Assembly: GCA_016176405.1 (NCBI GenBank)
Contig: JACOXG010000027.1
Location: 1 to 32,797, forward strand
Origin: Candidatus Daviesbacteria bacterium
GTDB lineage: Bacteria > Patescibacteriota > Microgenomatia > Daviesbacterales > UBA10151
Direction: 5' to 3'
Length of the DNA stretch: 32,797 nt
Part shown: positions 6,325 through 14,194 of the stretch, one piece after another
Layout of the letters: the number at the start of each line of letters is the position of its first letter
How positions within the stretch are numbered: position 1 is the stretch's first letter
Made by a program: the position numbers and the translations under genes
Notes under the pieces: generated by a model
Told to the model about the DNA's origin: nothing
The model's database searches: none
What the model saw: the letters and a program-made list of their open reading frames with translations, nothing else

Positions 6325-7581
6325 ATGGAAATAAAAAGAAAAATTGCCGCAGCAGTGACAGCAGGTACTTTATTGTTTTCTTCATTTGCCCAAGTGGCAT
6401 TTGCAGGTACAACAATAGAAATTTCTGGTAATGGTACTAATTCTGATAATGATGCCACTATTACCACCACCAATACCACTACTGTGGTGCAAGATAATAA
6501 TGCCAATATAACAAACAAAGTTGATGTCGACGCAGATACTGGACACAACGATGCCAATGACAACACAGGTGGAGATGTTTCAATTAAGACCGGTGATGTT
6601 GATAGTGAGGTAACTGTTTCCAACACCCTCAATGTCAATTCAGCCAATGTTGATTGTTGCCCGGTAGGAGACACTGAAGTAACAATTTCTGGAAATGGAT
6701 CTAACTCAGATAACACTGCTACCTTAGATCAAACCAATAAAACAGAAGTTTACCAGGACAACAACGCCTATGTTTACAACAATGTTAAAGCTAATGGAAA
6801 CACAGGTGAAAACGATGCTGAAGACAATACCGGTGGAAGTGTCACAATAGAAACCGGTGATGTTGATACTAAGGTATCAGTCTCTACATCCGGAAATGTC
6901 AACTCCGCTCAAGTCGGAGATGGCAGTGGTGAAGGTTCCTCAGTCAGCGTATGGATCACTGATAATGGGACCAACTCTGATAATGATGTGGATCTTGATT
7001 TAAGTAACACCACATCTGTGGTTCAAGATAACAATGCCAACATCAAAAACAAGGTTGATGTCGACGCAGATACTGGACACAACGATGCCAATGACAACAC
7101 AGGTGGAGATGTATTAATTGACACTGGTGATGTTGACACTGAAGTGACTGTTGACAATATGGTCAACTTCAATGTGGCAGATGTAGACTGCCTCTGTCTC
7201 TTGTCAGATATTTTGGCAAAAATCTCTGGAAATGGTTCTGACTCTGATAATACTATCAAGGCAGAATTAGATGAGACTTTGGAAGTCTTCCAGGGTAACT
7301 GTGACGACGATGAAGGTTGGTACGGGAAATGTGCAACAGAGAATAATGTTGATGTTGATGGAGACACAGGTGAAAACGATGCTGAAGACAACACTGGTGA
7401 GCCAGAAGGGGATCCTTCTGTAGAAACCGGTGATGTTGATACAACCGTTGATCTTGAGAATTCAGGCAATGTCAACCTTTACGGTGACGAAGATCTAGGC
7501 TCTGATTTTGATTTTGACTTTGATCTAGATATTTCTCTGGATCTATCAGATCTATTAGATGCACTGCTAGATCTAGTTTAA
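6325..7581 (+). CDS. Secreted Asn/Asp/Gly-rich repeat surface protein A
   Basis: A signal peptide (MEIKRKIAAAVTAGTLLF.., probable cleavage after AFA) precedes four repeats of roughly 95 residues. Each opens with ISGNGSNSDN, continues through an N-rich DNNANI-type strand to TGxNDAxDNTGG, and closes with ETGDVDTxVxV...NVN. The pattern suggests a stacked beta structure. Repeat 1 ends in DCCP and repeat 3 in DCLC, while repeat 2 has no Cys. The C-terminus is an acidic (DF/DL)-rich tail ending SDLLDALLDLV, with no sorting signal or membrane segment, so attachment to the cell is unclear. The family is not known to me by name. A strong Shine-Dalgarno and a structured leader mark high, possibly regulated, expression. 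Confidence 0.85.
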   Translation: MEIKRKIAAAVTAGTLLFSSFAQVAFAGTTIEISGNGTNSDNDATITTTNTTTVVQDNNANITNKVDVDADTGHNDANDNTGGDVSIKTGDVDSEVTVSNTLNVNSANVDCCPVGDTEVTISGNGSNSDNTATLDQTNKTEVYQDNNAYVYNNVKANGNTGENDAEDNTGGSVTIETGDVDTKVSVSTSGNVNSAQVGDGSGEGSSVSVWITDNGTNSDNDVDLDLSNTTSVVQDNNANIKNKVDVDADTGHNDANDNTGGDVLIDTGDVDTEVTVDNMVNFNVADVDCLCLLSDILAKISGNGSDSDNTIKAELDETLEVFQGNCDDDEGWYGKCATENNVDVDGDTGENDAEDNTGEPEGDPSVETGDVDTTVDLENSGNVNLYGDEDLGSDFDFDFDLDISLDLSDLLDALLDLV

Positions 7582-7595
7582 TTTAATTTTGGGTT

Positions 7596-7636
7596 AGGGT
7601 GGTCAATATACTAGCACTTCGGTAAAAGACCACCCT
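7596..7636 (+). terminator. Hairpin between surface genes A and B
   Basis: AGGGTGGTC (7596-7604) pairs perfectly with GACCACCCT (7628-7636) around a 23-nt loop. No T-run follows, so it is a weak terminator at best. It may act as an mRNA stabiliser or processing site between genes A and B. The loop contains TATACT (7607-7612), which could be a promoter. Confidence 0.4.
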
Positions 7637-7678
7637 CCCAAAAGAAGTAAGAATTTAGAATTAAGAATTAAGGAAAAA

Positions 7679-9901
7679 ATGTTAGAAAAGTTTAGAAAAA
7701 TATTAACAATAATAACCATCATAGGATTACTCTTTTTAAGAGTAAGTCCTGCTTTGGCGCTAGAAGCACCTACTGCCCCCACCCCTCCTCCTGAACCTAC
7801 TCCACCTCCCACAGAGGTAGTTGTTTCCACCCCTCCTCCTGAACCTACTCCACCTCCTGAACCCACACTGGAAGATCCTGTTGTTAATAATGAAGACACA
7901 AATACTAATAATGATGAAACTGATGAAGATAATGAGGATGGTGATGGAGACGAGATGGATAATTCCATTTCTGCACCTCCTGGTTCATCTAATGACAACA
8001 GTTCTTCATCAGGTAATCAAACTGGCAATCAAACAGCTGATGGTCAGGTTGGGACTACCGTCATTGATACAGGTGATGCCACCAATAATGCCGGAGTGAC
8101 CACCATTGTCAATACCAATACTTCAGCTGGAATAGGGGGGACAGATACAGGTAGTATTTCAGTGATCAATTCTGACAATGGTTCAAATTCGCAAAATTCT
8201 GGCTCAGTGGAGTTTACTGATGATAATACTACCATTCAAAACAATAGCGCCACAGTCACCAATGATTTAAATCAAACCACCAATACTGGTGAAAACTCAG
8301 CTTCACAAAATGTGGGTGACTCAGAAATTAGCACAGGAGATGCCAATACTTCTGGAACTGTGGTAACCATAGTCAACACCAATATAGATGGATTGGGAAT
8401 TGCCGAATTTAGTGTGATTGATGATCATGTTGGAGATATTATCTTAGATTTTTCTGCAGGATGTGTTTATGGTTGTGAGGGGGATAGCTTATCTGCAACA
8501 AACAGTGACAACGGCACATCTTCTGATAATAACGCCTCAATTGATCAAGAAACCAACAATACCACCACCCAAACTAATGATGCAGTCATTGAAAGCAATC
8601 TCACCCTTTCATCCAATACTGGAGACAATAGCGCCGATCAAAACACCGGCGGTGATTCAACTATTAATACAGGGGATGCCAATGTGGCTGGTAATTCGGT
8701 CACACTAGCAAACAACAATATTGAGGGAGAAGTTTATATTACTTTTGTCTATATTTATGGAGATTTGGTAGGCGATATCATCTTACCTGATGACTATCTT
8801 TCAGATACTTCGTGCTCATCTTGTGGTAGTGACATTACGGCTGAAAATTCCTCTAATGGTTCAGGTTCAACCAATAATGCATCAGTTAATCAAGAAACCA
8901 ACAATACCATTATCCAATACAATGAGGTAGATATTGAAAATAATCTGATTTTAGAAGCCTCAACCGGTGATAACCAGACCAGCCAAAATACTGGTGGAGA
9001 CTCATCAATCTCAACAGGCGATACCAATGTTGAGGCCTCTGTCTTAAATGTTGCCAACACCAATACCTCAGGAGGGGATTGGTGGTTGGTATTGATCAAT
9101 GAGGCTGGAAATTGGGTTGGTCAGATTTTTGGAACAACTGACGGGGAAAATTACTCCGGATCAGAGGAGTGGGAGTTTTTGGTGGATGAAAATGGCGCAA
9201 TTACCGCTGTCAACTCCGGTAATGGCTCAGATTCTCAAAATAATGCCAATGTGTCAGAAACCACCAATAATACCACCACTCAAACCAATACAGCCACCAT
9301 TACCAATAATCTTGATTTATCTGCCAATACTGGAGGCAATTCTGCCAGTCAAAATACTGGTGGTGACTCGTCAATTGAGACAGGAGATGCCAATGTGATT
9401 GCTTCGATTATAAATTTGGTTAATAACAATATTACCGGTGGGGGGACCTTATTTGTGGTGGTGATAGATGTTTTTGGCTCCTGGGTGGGTAATTTTATTG
9501 GTCCAGGATATGAAAAAGAAGTGTTAACTGATTCTCAGAATCTGGATGAAACCACGAGTACAACTGATCCTCAAGGAGGTACAACTCCGCCGTCAGAAAG
9601 CTCTAATCAACAACAAACTACCACCACGAGCAGTAATAACAATGATGATGGAGAAGTTACGATTACCGTCTCATCAAACAGATCCTTAGGTAATATTTTA
9701 ACTGCTGGTTTGATCCAAGTGGCTGGATTTTCTCAGACAGAAAATCCCCCAAGTGCCAATGTTTTGTCTGATATGACCCAGATGAGTGTGGGAAGCAAAA
9801 AAACCATCAAGATTAATCTGGCCTGGTTAATTTTGGCAGTGCCATTTGTCCCGTTGATTTTTGTGATTAGAAGAAAGCTTCGCAAGTTTCAAACTGCCTA
9901 A
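7679..9901 (+). CDS. Large anchored Asn/Thr/Gly-rich repeat surface protein B
   Basis: The 740-residue product has a signal peptide (to about residue 28), a Pro-rich stalk (PTPPPEPTPPP repeated) and an acidic DTNTNNDETDEDNEDGDGDE segment. About five copies follow of the same repeat as its neighbours (NSDNGSNSQN .. TNTGENSASQN .. STGDANTSG). Repeats are separated by hydrophobic inserts with a recurring VG(D/Q/N)(I/F)I pattern (such as YGDLVGDIIL and FGSWVGNFIG), which the other family members lack. Two inserts carry Cys pairs (GCVYGC, CSSC). The C-terminus is a membrane segment (AWLILAVPFVPLIFV) followed by RRKLRKFQ, a stop-transfer anchor without an LPxTG motif. AAGGA 4 nt upstream serves as ribosome-binding site. 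Confidence 0.85.
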   Translation: MLEKFRKILTIITIIGLLFLRVSPALALEAPTAPTPPPEPTPPPTEVVVSTPPPEPTPPPEPTLEDPVVNNEDTNTNNDETDEDNEDGDGDEMDNSISAPPGSSNDNSSSSGNQTGNQTADGQVGTTVIDTGDATNNAGVTTIVNTNTSAGIGGTDTGSISVINSDNGSNSQNSGSVEFTDDNTTIQNNSATVTNDLNQTTNTGENSASQNVGDSEISTGDANTSGTVVTIVNTNIDGLGIAEFSVIDDHVGDIILDFSAGCVYGCEGDSLSATNSDNGTSSDNNASIDQETNNTTTQTNDAVIESNLTLSSNTGDNSADQNTGGDSTINTGDANVAGNSVTLANNNIEGEVYITFVYIYGDLVGDIILPDDYLSDTSCSSCGSDITAENSSNGSGSTNNASVNQETNNTIIQYNEVDIENNLILEASTGDNQTSQNTGGDSSISTGDTNVEASVLNVANTNTSGGDWWLVLINEAGNWVGQIFGTTDGENYSGSEEWEFLVDENGAITAVNSGNGSDSQNNANVSETTNNTTTQTNTATITNNLDLSANTGGNSASQNTGGDSSIETGDANVIASIINLVNNNITGGGTLFVVVIDVFGSWVGNFIGPGYEKEVLTDSQNLDETTSTTDPQGGTTPPSESSNQQQTTTTSSNNNDDGEVTITVSSNRSLGNILTAGLIQVAGFSQTENPPSANVLSDMTQMSVGSKKTIKINLAWLILAVPFVPLIFVIRRKLRKFQTA
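7780..7857. repeat. 30-bp direct repeat encoding the Pro stalk
   Basis: Two identical 30-bp units (7780-7809 and 7828-7857) encode TPPPEPTPPP-type sequence. Identity at DNA level points to recent duplication or slippage, so stalk length may vary between strains. Confidence 0.7.
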
Positions 9902-9943
9902 AGATCTGCCTCAAATAGCTGTCCGCAAAATATAGAAGAAATC

Positions 9944-11092
9944 ATGAAAGTCTTTATTTTTACATTGATATTGATTCTATTCGTACTAGCTCAGCCAAGC
10001 TATGCTGATGAATTGGTGATTTCTGGTAATGGCTCAGATTCCGAAAGCCAAATCTCCATCACTTCCACTTCAGAGACTAATGTGACTCAAACTAATGAGG
10101 CCAATATAGACAATAATGTTAATTTAGATGCCAATACCGGAGGAAATAGCGCCTCAGGTAATAATGGAGACGTAGAAATTACCACCGGTGATATTAACAG
10201 CCAAACCACCATTGAAAATAGTGCCAATACTTCTAATGTCTCATTAAGTTGTTGTCCTGATTCAAATCTGACTGTAGAGATTTCTGGTAATGGAGAAGAT
10301 TCCCAAAATAGTGTGGATTTGGATCAAACTTCAGATACTCAAATTAATGTTAATCAATCAGCCAATATCAAAAATAGTATTAATGGTAGTGCTAATACTG
10401 GTGGAAACAGCGCCAATGATAATAGCGGGGGAAATGTGTCTATCACAACTGGCAATATTAATGTGACAGATGAGATAAGAAATGAAAATATTAATCTGAC
10501 TAAAATTTCAGCACCCCAGGGAGATGGTAGTATTACTATCAAAATTTGGGGTAATGGATCTGATTCTCAAAATGCTGTCATTGTTAATTGGGATAATAAT
10601 TTAAATATTGATGTTAATAATAATGCGGATATTTTTAATAGTTTAGTTTGGTATTTGAATACTGGAGAAAATTCAGCTTCAGGTAATAACGGTGATGTGT
10701 CTATCTCAACCGGTGATATTAATTATTATGCCGAAATTATTAATGGGCCGATCAATCTAGTCGATATTGATATTCCTTGTTGTGTTGAAGATGGTGGCGG
10801 TCCGGGAGATGGAGATGGTGATGAAAATGAAGACGGAGATGGTGACGGTGATGGGGGTGGGGATGGGGATAATCCTCCGCCACCGAGCTCTCCGTCAAAT
10901 CCACCAAGCAATGGTGGAGGTGGGAATGGAGGTCAAGCTCAAGGAGCAGCTATAGCAGCGGTAGGACAAATCTTACCAGCCACAGGTAGTCTTTGGTTAA
11001 TTTTATTAACTTTGATAGCCATGTTAATGTTTATTTTGGGACTCTATCTGCGTCTACACCCTGGTCGTGACCCCAACCTCAAGATGAGGTAA
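9944..11092 (+). CDS. Repeat surface protein C with LPATG sortase sorting signal
   Basis: The 382-residue product has a signal peptide (cleavage near SYA/DE) and three repeats of the ISGNGSDSES .. ANTGGNSASGNNGDVEITTGD type. A Gly/Asp-rich then Pro/Ser/Gly-rich linker leads to a classical cell-wall sorting signal: LPATG (residues 344-348), a hydrophobic stretch (SLWLILLTLIAMLMFILGLYL) and a basic tail. Repeats 1 and 3 end in Cys pairs (SCCPD, PCCVED); repeat 2 does not. The next gene is a sortase, so this protein is its likely substrate, linked to a cell-wall or surface acceptor. The stop codon TAA is part of the TAAAAT box for that sortase. Confidence 0.88.
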   Translation: MKVFIFTLILILFVLAQPSYADELVISGNGSDSESQISITSTSETNVTQTNEANIDNNVNLDANTGGNSASGNNGDVEITTGDINSQTTIENSANTSNVSLSCCPDSNLTVEISGNGEDSQNSVDLDQTSDTQINVNQSANIKNSINGSANTGGNSANDNSGGNVSITTGNINVTDEIRNENINLTKISAPQGDGSITIKIWGNGSDSQNAVIVNWDNNLNIDVNNNADIFNSLVWYLNTGENSASGNNGDVSISTGDINYYAEIINGPINLVDIDIPCCVEDGGGPGDGDGDENEDGDGDGDGGGDGDNPPPPSSPSNPPSNGGGGNGGQAQGAAIAAVGQILPATGSLWLILLTLIAMLMFILGLYLRLHPGRDPNLKMR

Positions 11093-11095
11093 AAT
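11090..11095 (+). promoter_or_regulatory. -10 box (TAAAAT) overlapping the stop of gene C, for the sortase
   Basis: TAAAAT begins with the TAA stop of the LPATG gene and ends 7 nt before ATG 11103. This suggests a leaderless sortase transcript in addition to any read-through. Confidence 0.4.
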
Positions 11096-11102
11096 TCTCC
11101 TG

Positions 11103-11612
11103 ATGAGAAGGCAACTAAGTAGTTTGTTAATAATTTCTTCGCTAATACTACTCATTTTTATTTATCTGCCATTTTTAAGCGCATATTTTCCCAGCCAAAT
11201 CAACATTCCCAAAAACAGCGATTATATTGAAATTCCCAAAATTGGGGCTAAGGCGCTGATTATAGATAATGTGGATCCTTGGAATCGAGGAGAGTATGAA
11301 AAAGCCTTGGAAAAGGGAGTGGCCAAAGCTAAAGGCTTTGATAATTTTTTCTTTGCTCATTCATCTCTACCGCCTTGGAAAATGACCAGGACCAATACTG
11401 CCTTTTTAAGATTGGGAGAGCTTAAAATAGGGGATCAAATTATTATTCATCAAGATGGCACTGATTTTATCCATCAGGTAATAGATAAAAAAGAGGTTTG
11501 GCCAAATGAGGTAGATAAACTTATCACCGATCAAGATGTACTAATCCTGCAAACTTGTACCCCTTTGGGTACAGATTTTAAAAGATTGCTAATTTTCGCC
11601 AAGCCTACTTGA
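11103..11612 (+). CDS. Sortase (membrane-anchored transpeptidase)
   Basis: The 169-residue protein has an N-terminal membrane segment (residues about 7-29) and a sortase domain. That domain opens with IEIPKIGAKALI and has a catalytic His86 (FFFAHSS), Cys152 (LILQTCTP, the TLxTC-type motif) and Arg161 (FKRLLIFA), all in the expected order and spacing. Sortases cut LPxTG-type signals after Thr and join the protein to an amine acceptor. The gene lies 10 bp after an LPATG protein, so that is the obvious substrate. Length and single N-terminal anchor resemble class D/E or CPR sortases; the exact class is unsure. A stem-loop with T-tract follows. Confidence 0.9.
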   Translation: MRRQLSSLLIISSLILLIFIYLPFLSAYFPSQINIPKNSDYIEIPKIGAKALIIDNVDPWNRGEYEKALEKGVAKAKGFDNFFFAHSSLPPWKMTRTNTAFLRLGELKIGDQIIIHQDGTDFIHQVIDKKEVWPNEVDKLITDQDVLILQTCTPLGTDFKRLLIFAKPT

Positions 11613-11656
11613 TGAGGATCACCCTGGGACCTAAAGCTCAGGGTGATCCTCATTTT
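11612..11656 (+). terminator. Strong terminator between sortase and convergent gene D
   Basis: ATGAGGATCACCCTG (11612-11626) pairs perfectly over 15 bp with CAGGGTGATCCTCAT (11639-11653), followed by a short T-run (11653-11656). It closes the sortase operon. On the minus strand no T-run follows the stem, so it mainly serves plus-strand transcripts. Confidence 0.75.
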
Positions 11657-11665
11657 AAAAAGTGT

Positions 11666-12274
11666 TTATGGACTGAGCGTATTGACTCCTCCAGTTACAC
11701 TCACATCAACTGTGGTCTCGGCATTACCTGTGTCAATGGTGGTTGTACCACCAGTATTATTTCTGGCTCTATTTTTACCAGTTTTAGAGCGGGCAGAAAG
11801 GACTGATGTGGCATTGGTATCAGCCTTCTGCTTGATCTTAGAACTTTTATTTTTACTAACCACGATGGTGTTATTAGAATTGGCACCATTTTCAGAAATA
11901 GAGGCAGAAGTGGAAGCCTCGTCGCACTCACTCTCACAGCAACAAGGATTGGTGGCTGTATTTGATCCACCGGTCACACTGACAGTGACTGTGGTAGTGG
12001 CATCACCAGTATTGATTGAGACATCTCCTCCGGTATTGCCTGAGGCAGTATTCCCTCCGGTTGAGGAGGAAGCTGAGACAACGGTTGTGGCATTGGTATT
12101 ACTTTGTTGGTCAACTTCACAATTATTATTGGAGCTAACTGAAATGGTATTGTCTGAATTAACACCATTTCCGGAAATTTCCAAAGTTGTATCAGCAGAT
12201 GCCACTCCTGTTGCGAGCAGGGTAACTAAGGTAGCTGCTGCCAAAGCTGAAGCAGCTCGATATGCAATTGTCAT
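11666..12274 (-). CDS. Small secreted repeat surface protein D
   Basis: The 202-residue product has a signal peptide (MTIAYRAASALAAATLVTLL.., cleavage near ASA) and two repeats of the same kind as genes A-C (LEISGNGVNSDN .. SSTGGNTASGNTGGDVSINTGDA). Repeat 1 ends in NPCCCESECDE and repeat 2 has no Cys, matching the alternation in A and C. There is no sorting signal or anchor. The second repeat is Lys/Arg-rich (KNKSSKIKQKAD, RSKTGKNRARN), unlike the acidic relatives, so charge pairing with them is conceivable. The Shine-Dalgarno GGAGGAGGTG (12292-12283) is very strong. A long opposite frame overlaps but is a shadow. Confidence 0.85.
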   Translation of the reverse strand: MTIAYRAASALAAATLVTLLATGVASADTTLEISGNGVNSDNTISVSSNNNCEVDQQSNTNATTVVSASSSTGGNTASGNTGGDVSINTGDATTTVTVSVTGGSNTATNPCCCESECDEASTSASISENGANSNNTIVVSKNKSSKIKQKADTNATSVLSARSKTGKNRARNNTGGTTTIDTGNAETTVDVSVTGGVNTLSP

Positions 12275-12304
12275 TTTTTTCTCACCTCCTCCCTGTTTTA
12301 CTCA

Positions 12305-12338
12305 CTAAAAAACCACCTCAAAAAAGTCTGAGGTGGTT
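12305..12338 (-). terminator. Terminator-like hairpin in the leader of gene D
   Basis: Read on the minus strand, AACCACCTCA (12338-12329) pairs perfectly over 10 bp with TGAGGTGGTT (12320-12311), followed by TTTTTT. No minus-strand gene lies upstream before the plus-strand 12503 gene. The hairpin therefore sits in gene D's own leader. Its CACCTC arm is also complementary to GAGGTG in gene D's Shine-Dalgarno. Confidence 0.65.
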
Positions 12339-12343
12339 AATAA

Positions 12344-12442
12344 ATAAATGGTTTAGGACAGCATAAAGGCAGTACCATATTAGGGGCAGACGGAAGTGGT
12401 ATTAGATTAAAAGATATTGAAGAAACTATCAAGAGGGTATAA
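12344..12442 (+). pseudogene. Possible gene remnant (C-terminal coding fragment)
   Basis: A 32-codon open stretch with protein-like composition (.. KGSTILGADGSGIRLKDIEE ..) ends in TAA at 12440-12442 but has no start codon and is preceded by TAA at 12341. It may be the tail of a deleted gene. It could equally be chance, since the region is also the leader or promoter of gene D and of the 12503 gene. Confidence 0.25.
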
Positions 12443-12486
12443 ATGGATTAAATTAATATAAACTATGCTATAGGGATTATTTATGT

Positions 12487-12492
12487 TAGAAT
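12487..12492 (+). promoter_or_regulatory. -10 box (TAGAAT) for leaderless MBL gene
   Basis: TAGAAT ends 10 nt before ATG 12503 and no Shine-Dalgarno is visible. Confidence 0.35.
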
Positions 12493-12502
12493 TTTTTGAT
12501 AA

Positions 12503-13141
12503 ATGAAAATTAAAAAATATCCCCAGTCACATCTTTTAATTAGTGGTCAAAATACCAAAATTATTATCGATCCAGGCTATATCACTTTTGAAAAAGGTTA
12601 TAAAGTAGAAGAATTTCAAGGTATGGATGGCTATTTAATTACTCATCAACATGCTGATCATCTGGGACCAGAGACTATTAAGGGAATAGCGGAAAGGGGA
12701 AAGGGAAAAGTCTATGGGAACTCTGATGTGGTGGCAAAACTTAAAGAGGTGGGGGTTGAAGCACAAATTGTTTATGAGAGACAACCCTTTCAAGTAGGAG
12801 AATTTGAGATAATGCCTGTAAATTTACCTCACTGCAAGATGCAGGATGGATCTGATGGACCACCCAATACAGGTTATTTAATTAATGGGATATTATTTCT
12901 TCCTGGAGATGGAGATAAAAATCCTGGCATTACAGCTGATAATTTTGCCTTACCAATTGCCGGTCCCTCAATTACTTATGATGGAGCCTTACAGTTTGCC
13001 CAAGATATCAGAGCCAAACTAGTCATTCCCATCCATTATGACTCCAGATTTCCAGCTGATCCTGATGAGTTTGCCAAAAAAGCCTCTGAAGTTGGGATTG
13101 AGGTCAGAATTTTAGGGCATGGTGAGGAAACTACTATTTGA
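12503..13141 (+). CDS. Metallo-beta-lactamase-fold hydrolase
   Basis: The 212-residue soluble protein has the MBL metal-binding motif THQHADH (His48, His50, Asp52, His53), a later His (NLPHCKM), the Asp of LPGDGD and a final His (IPIHYDS). This is a complete two-metal site. It resembles the UPF0173-like or L-ascorbate-6-phosphate-lactonase-like branch of small MBL proteins; the substrate is unknown. It has no signal peptide and so is cytoplasmic. The gene appears monocistronic or followed 33 bp later by the anchored-protein gene at 13175. Confidence 0.85.
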   Translation: MKIKKYPQSHLLISGQNTKIIIDPGYITFEKGYKVEEFQGMDGYLITHQHADHLGPETIKGIAERGKGKVYGNSDVVAKLKEVGVEAQIVYERQPFQVGEFEIMPVNLPHCKMQDGSDGPPNTGYLINGILFLPGDGDKNPGITADNFALPIAGPSITYDGALQFAQDIRAKLVIPIHYDSRFPADPDEFAKKASEVGIEVRILGHGEETTI

Positions 13142-13174
13142 CAAGAACCTAAGAAATCATCTTAAATTAAATTA

Positions 13175-14194
13175 ATGGGTATAAATCAAAAGGGCTCGCC
13201 TCGCGAAGTCCCGCCGAAGGCGGGCGAAGCGGGCGCAGTTCATCTTCTATTACCAGTAGCCATTGTAGTAGCTGTAGTTTTGATCAGTGCCAATGTCCAA
13301 ACTACCACTCAAGATGATAATAATATCCAGGGAGTTTTGATTGCTAAAGACGGGGAAGATAATGGTAATAGTGGTTCTTCCGGTAAGGGATCATCAAATT
13401 CAGAAAGTTCCAATAACTCTGGTTCTAATAGCAATTCTGGATCTGGAAAAAGTCAGGGAGGTCCTTCAGAGGAAGTCAGAATTAAACAGGAGATCAGGAC
13501 TTCTGATGAGAGAATCAAAACAGAAATTAGAGAGGATCTAACCAGAATAGATGTTTATCAAGGAAATACCAAGACCAGAATCCAGCAAAAGGGTAATGAG
13601 GTGATCATTAAAACTGAAATAGAGATGGAAGATGATGAAGCTAGTGAGTCTGGTGAGGAAGAAGCTAGTGGTTCAGCTGATGAAGGTGAAATTGTTCAGG
13701 AGTTAAGAGCTATCTCGAAATTTCCCTTAAGAATTGATCTTTCCACAAATCAGTTGATCATGACGAAAAATGGGGTAGAGCGAGTTTTGACTGTTTTGCC
13801 AGCCAAAGCTGTCCAAAATATGCTAAGGGCTCATCTGAAAAAAGGTCTAGGACCCAAGTTTTTCCAGGGGGCCACACCCTCTGCCACTCCTGAAGGTACT
13901 CCTTCTGCCACAGCCACTCCCTCCGGCGAACCTACCTCCACTCCTTCAGCTTCTCCTACTGAGGAGCCAATTGCCACTGAATCAGCCCAGCTGACTATTT
14001 TAGAGAGTCAAATCAGCCTTGAAGAAGATCAGGGACAAATTGTCTATAAAATTCCCGCCAAAAAACATCTTAAGGTTTTTGGTTTAATTCCAATTACCAC
14101 TGATCTGACCGGTTTTGTCTCAGCAGAAACAGGAGCATTACTTAGAGAACAGGAATCACTACTGGCCAGACTTTTGGATCTGCTCTCTCCTTAA
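13175..14194 (+). CDS. Anchored protein with Ser/Gly and Pro/Thr linkers, in-frame repeat at N-terminus
   Basis: This 339-residue protein belongs to no family I recognise. The N-terminus is MGINQKG, then 14 residues encoded by a GC-rich palindrome, then a membrane segment (VHLLLPVAIVVAVVLI). A Ser/Asn/Gly linker follows, then a charged segment with alternating pattern (EVRIKQEIRTSDERIKTEIR .. RIQQKGNEVIIKTEIEMED) that looks like an extended beta or helical repeat. After this come an acidic patch, a PTSTPSASPT linker and a C-terminal domain (KKHLKVFGLIPITTDLTGFV). The QKG-hydrophobic start matches the proteins at 23854 and 24846. It overlaps the convergent cupin gene by 4 bp. Confidence 0.75.
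   Translation: MGINQKGSPREVPPKAGEAGAVHLLLPVAIVVAVVLISANVQTTTQDDNNIQGVLIAKDGEDNGNSGSSGKGSSNSESSNNSGSNSNSGSGKSQGGPSEEVRIKQEIRTSDERIKTEIREDLTRIDVYQGNTKTRIQQKGNEVIIKTEIEMEDDEASESGEEEASGSADEGEIVQELRAISKFPLRIDLSTNQLIMTKNGVERVLTVLPAKAVQNMLRAHLKKGLGPKFFQGATPSATPEGTPSATATPSGEPTSTPSASPTEEPIATESAQLTILESQISLEEDQGQIVYKIPAKKHLKVFGLIPITTDLTGFVSAETGALLREQESLLARLLDLLSP
13196..13237. repeat. GC-rich palindrome inserted in frame near the start of the 13175 gene
   Basis: The core CCCGCC-GAA-GGCGGG (13210-13224) is a perfect hairpin flanked by TCGCGAAG and CGAAGCGGGC. The insert is 42 bp and adds SPREVPPKAGEAGA between QKG and the membrane segment. The borders are inferred by comparison with the paralogous N-termini at 23854 and 24846. 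Confidence 0.65.

Noticed and set aside
6216-7475. Minus-strand frames over surface gene A (6216-6716 and 7023-7475)
   Set aside because: They mirror the repeat codons of the sense gene and show no start signals or family features.
6325-11092. The regular repeats as a CRISPR or tandem-satellite array
   Set aside because: The periodicity is in protein repeats of about 95 residues in open frames, with variable DNA, and not short identical repeats with unique spacers.
11643-12308. A 221-codon plus-strand frame covering surface gene D
   Set aside because: The minus-strand gene has a signal peptide, recognisable repeats and a strong Shine-Dalgarno. The plus-strand translation is Val/Ser/Leu-rich low complexity, as expected for the complement of Asn/Thr-rich repeats.
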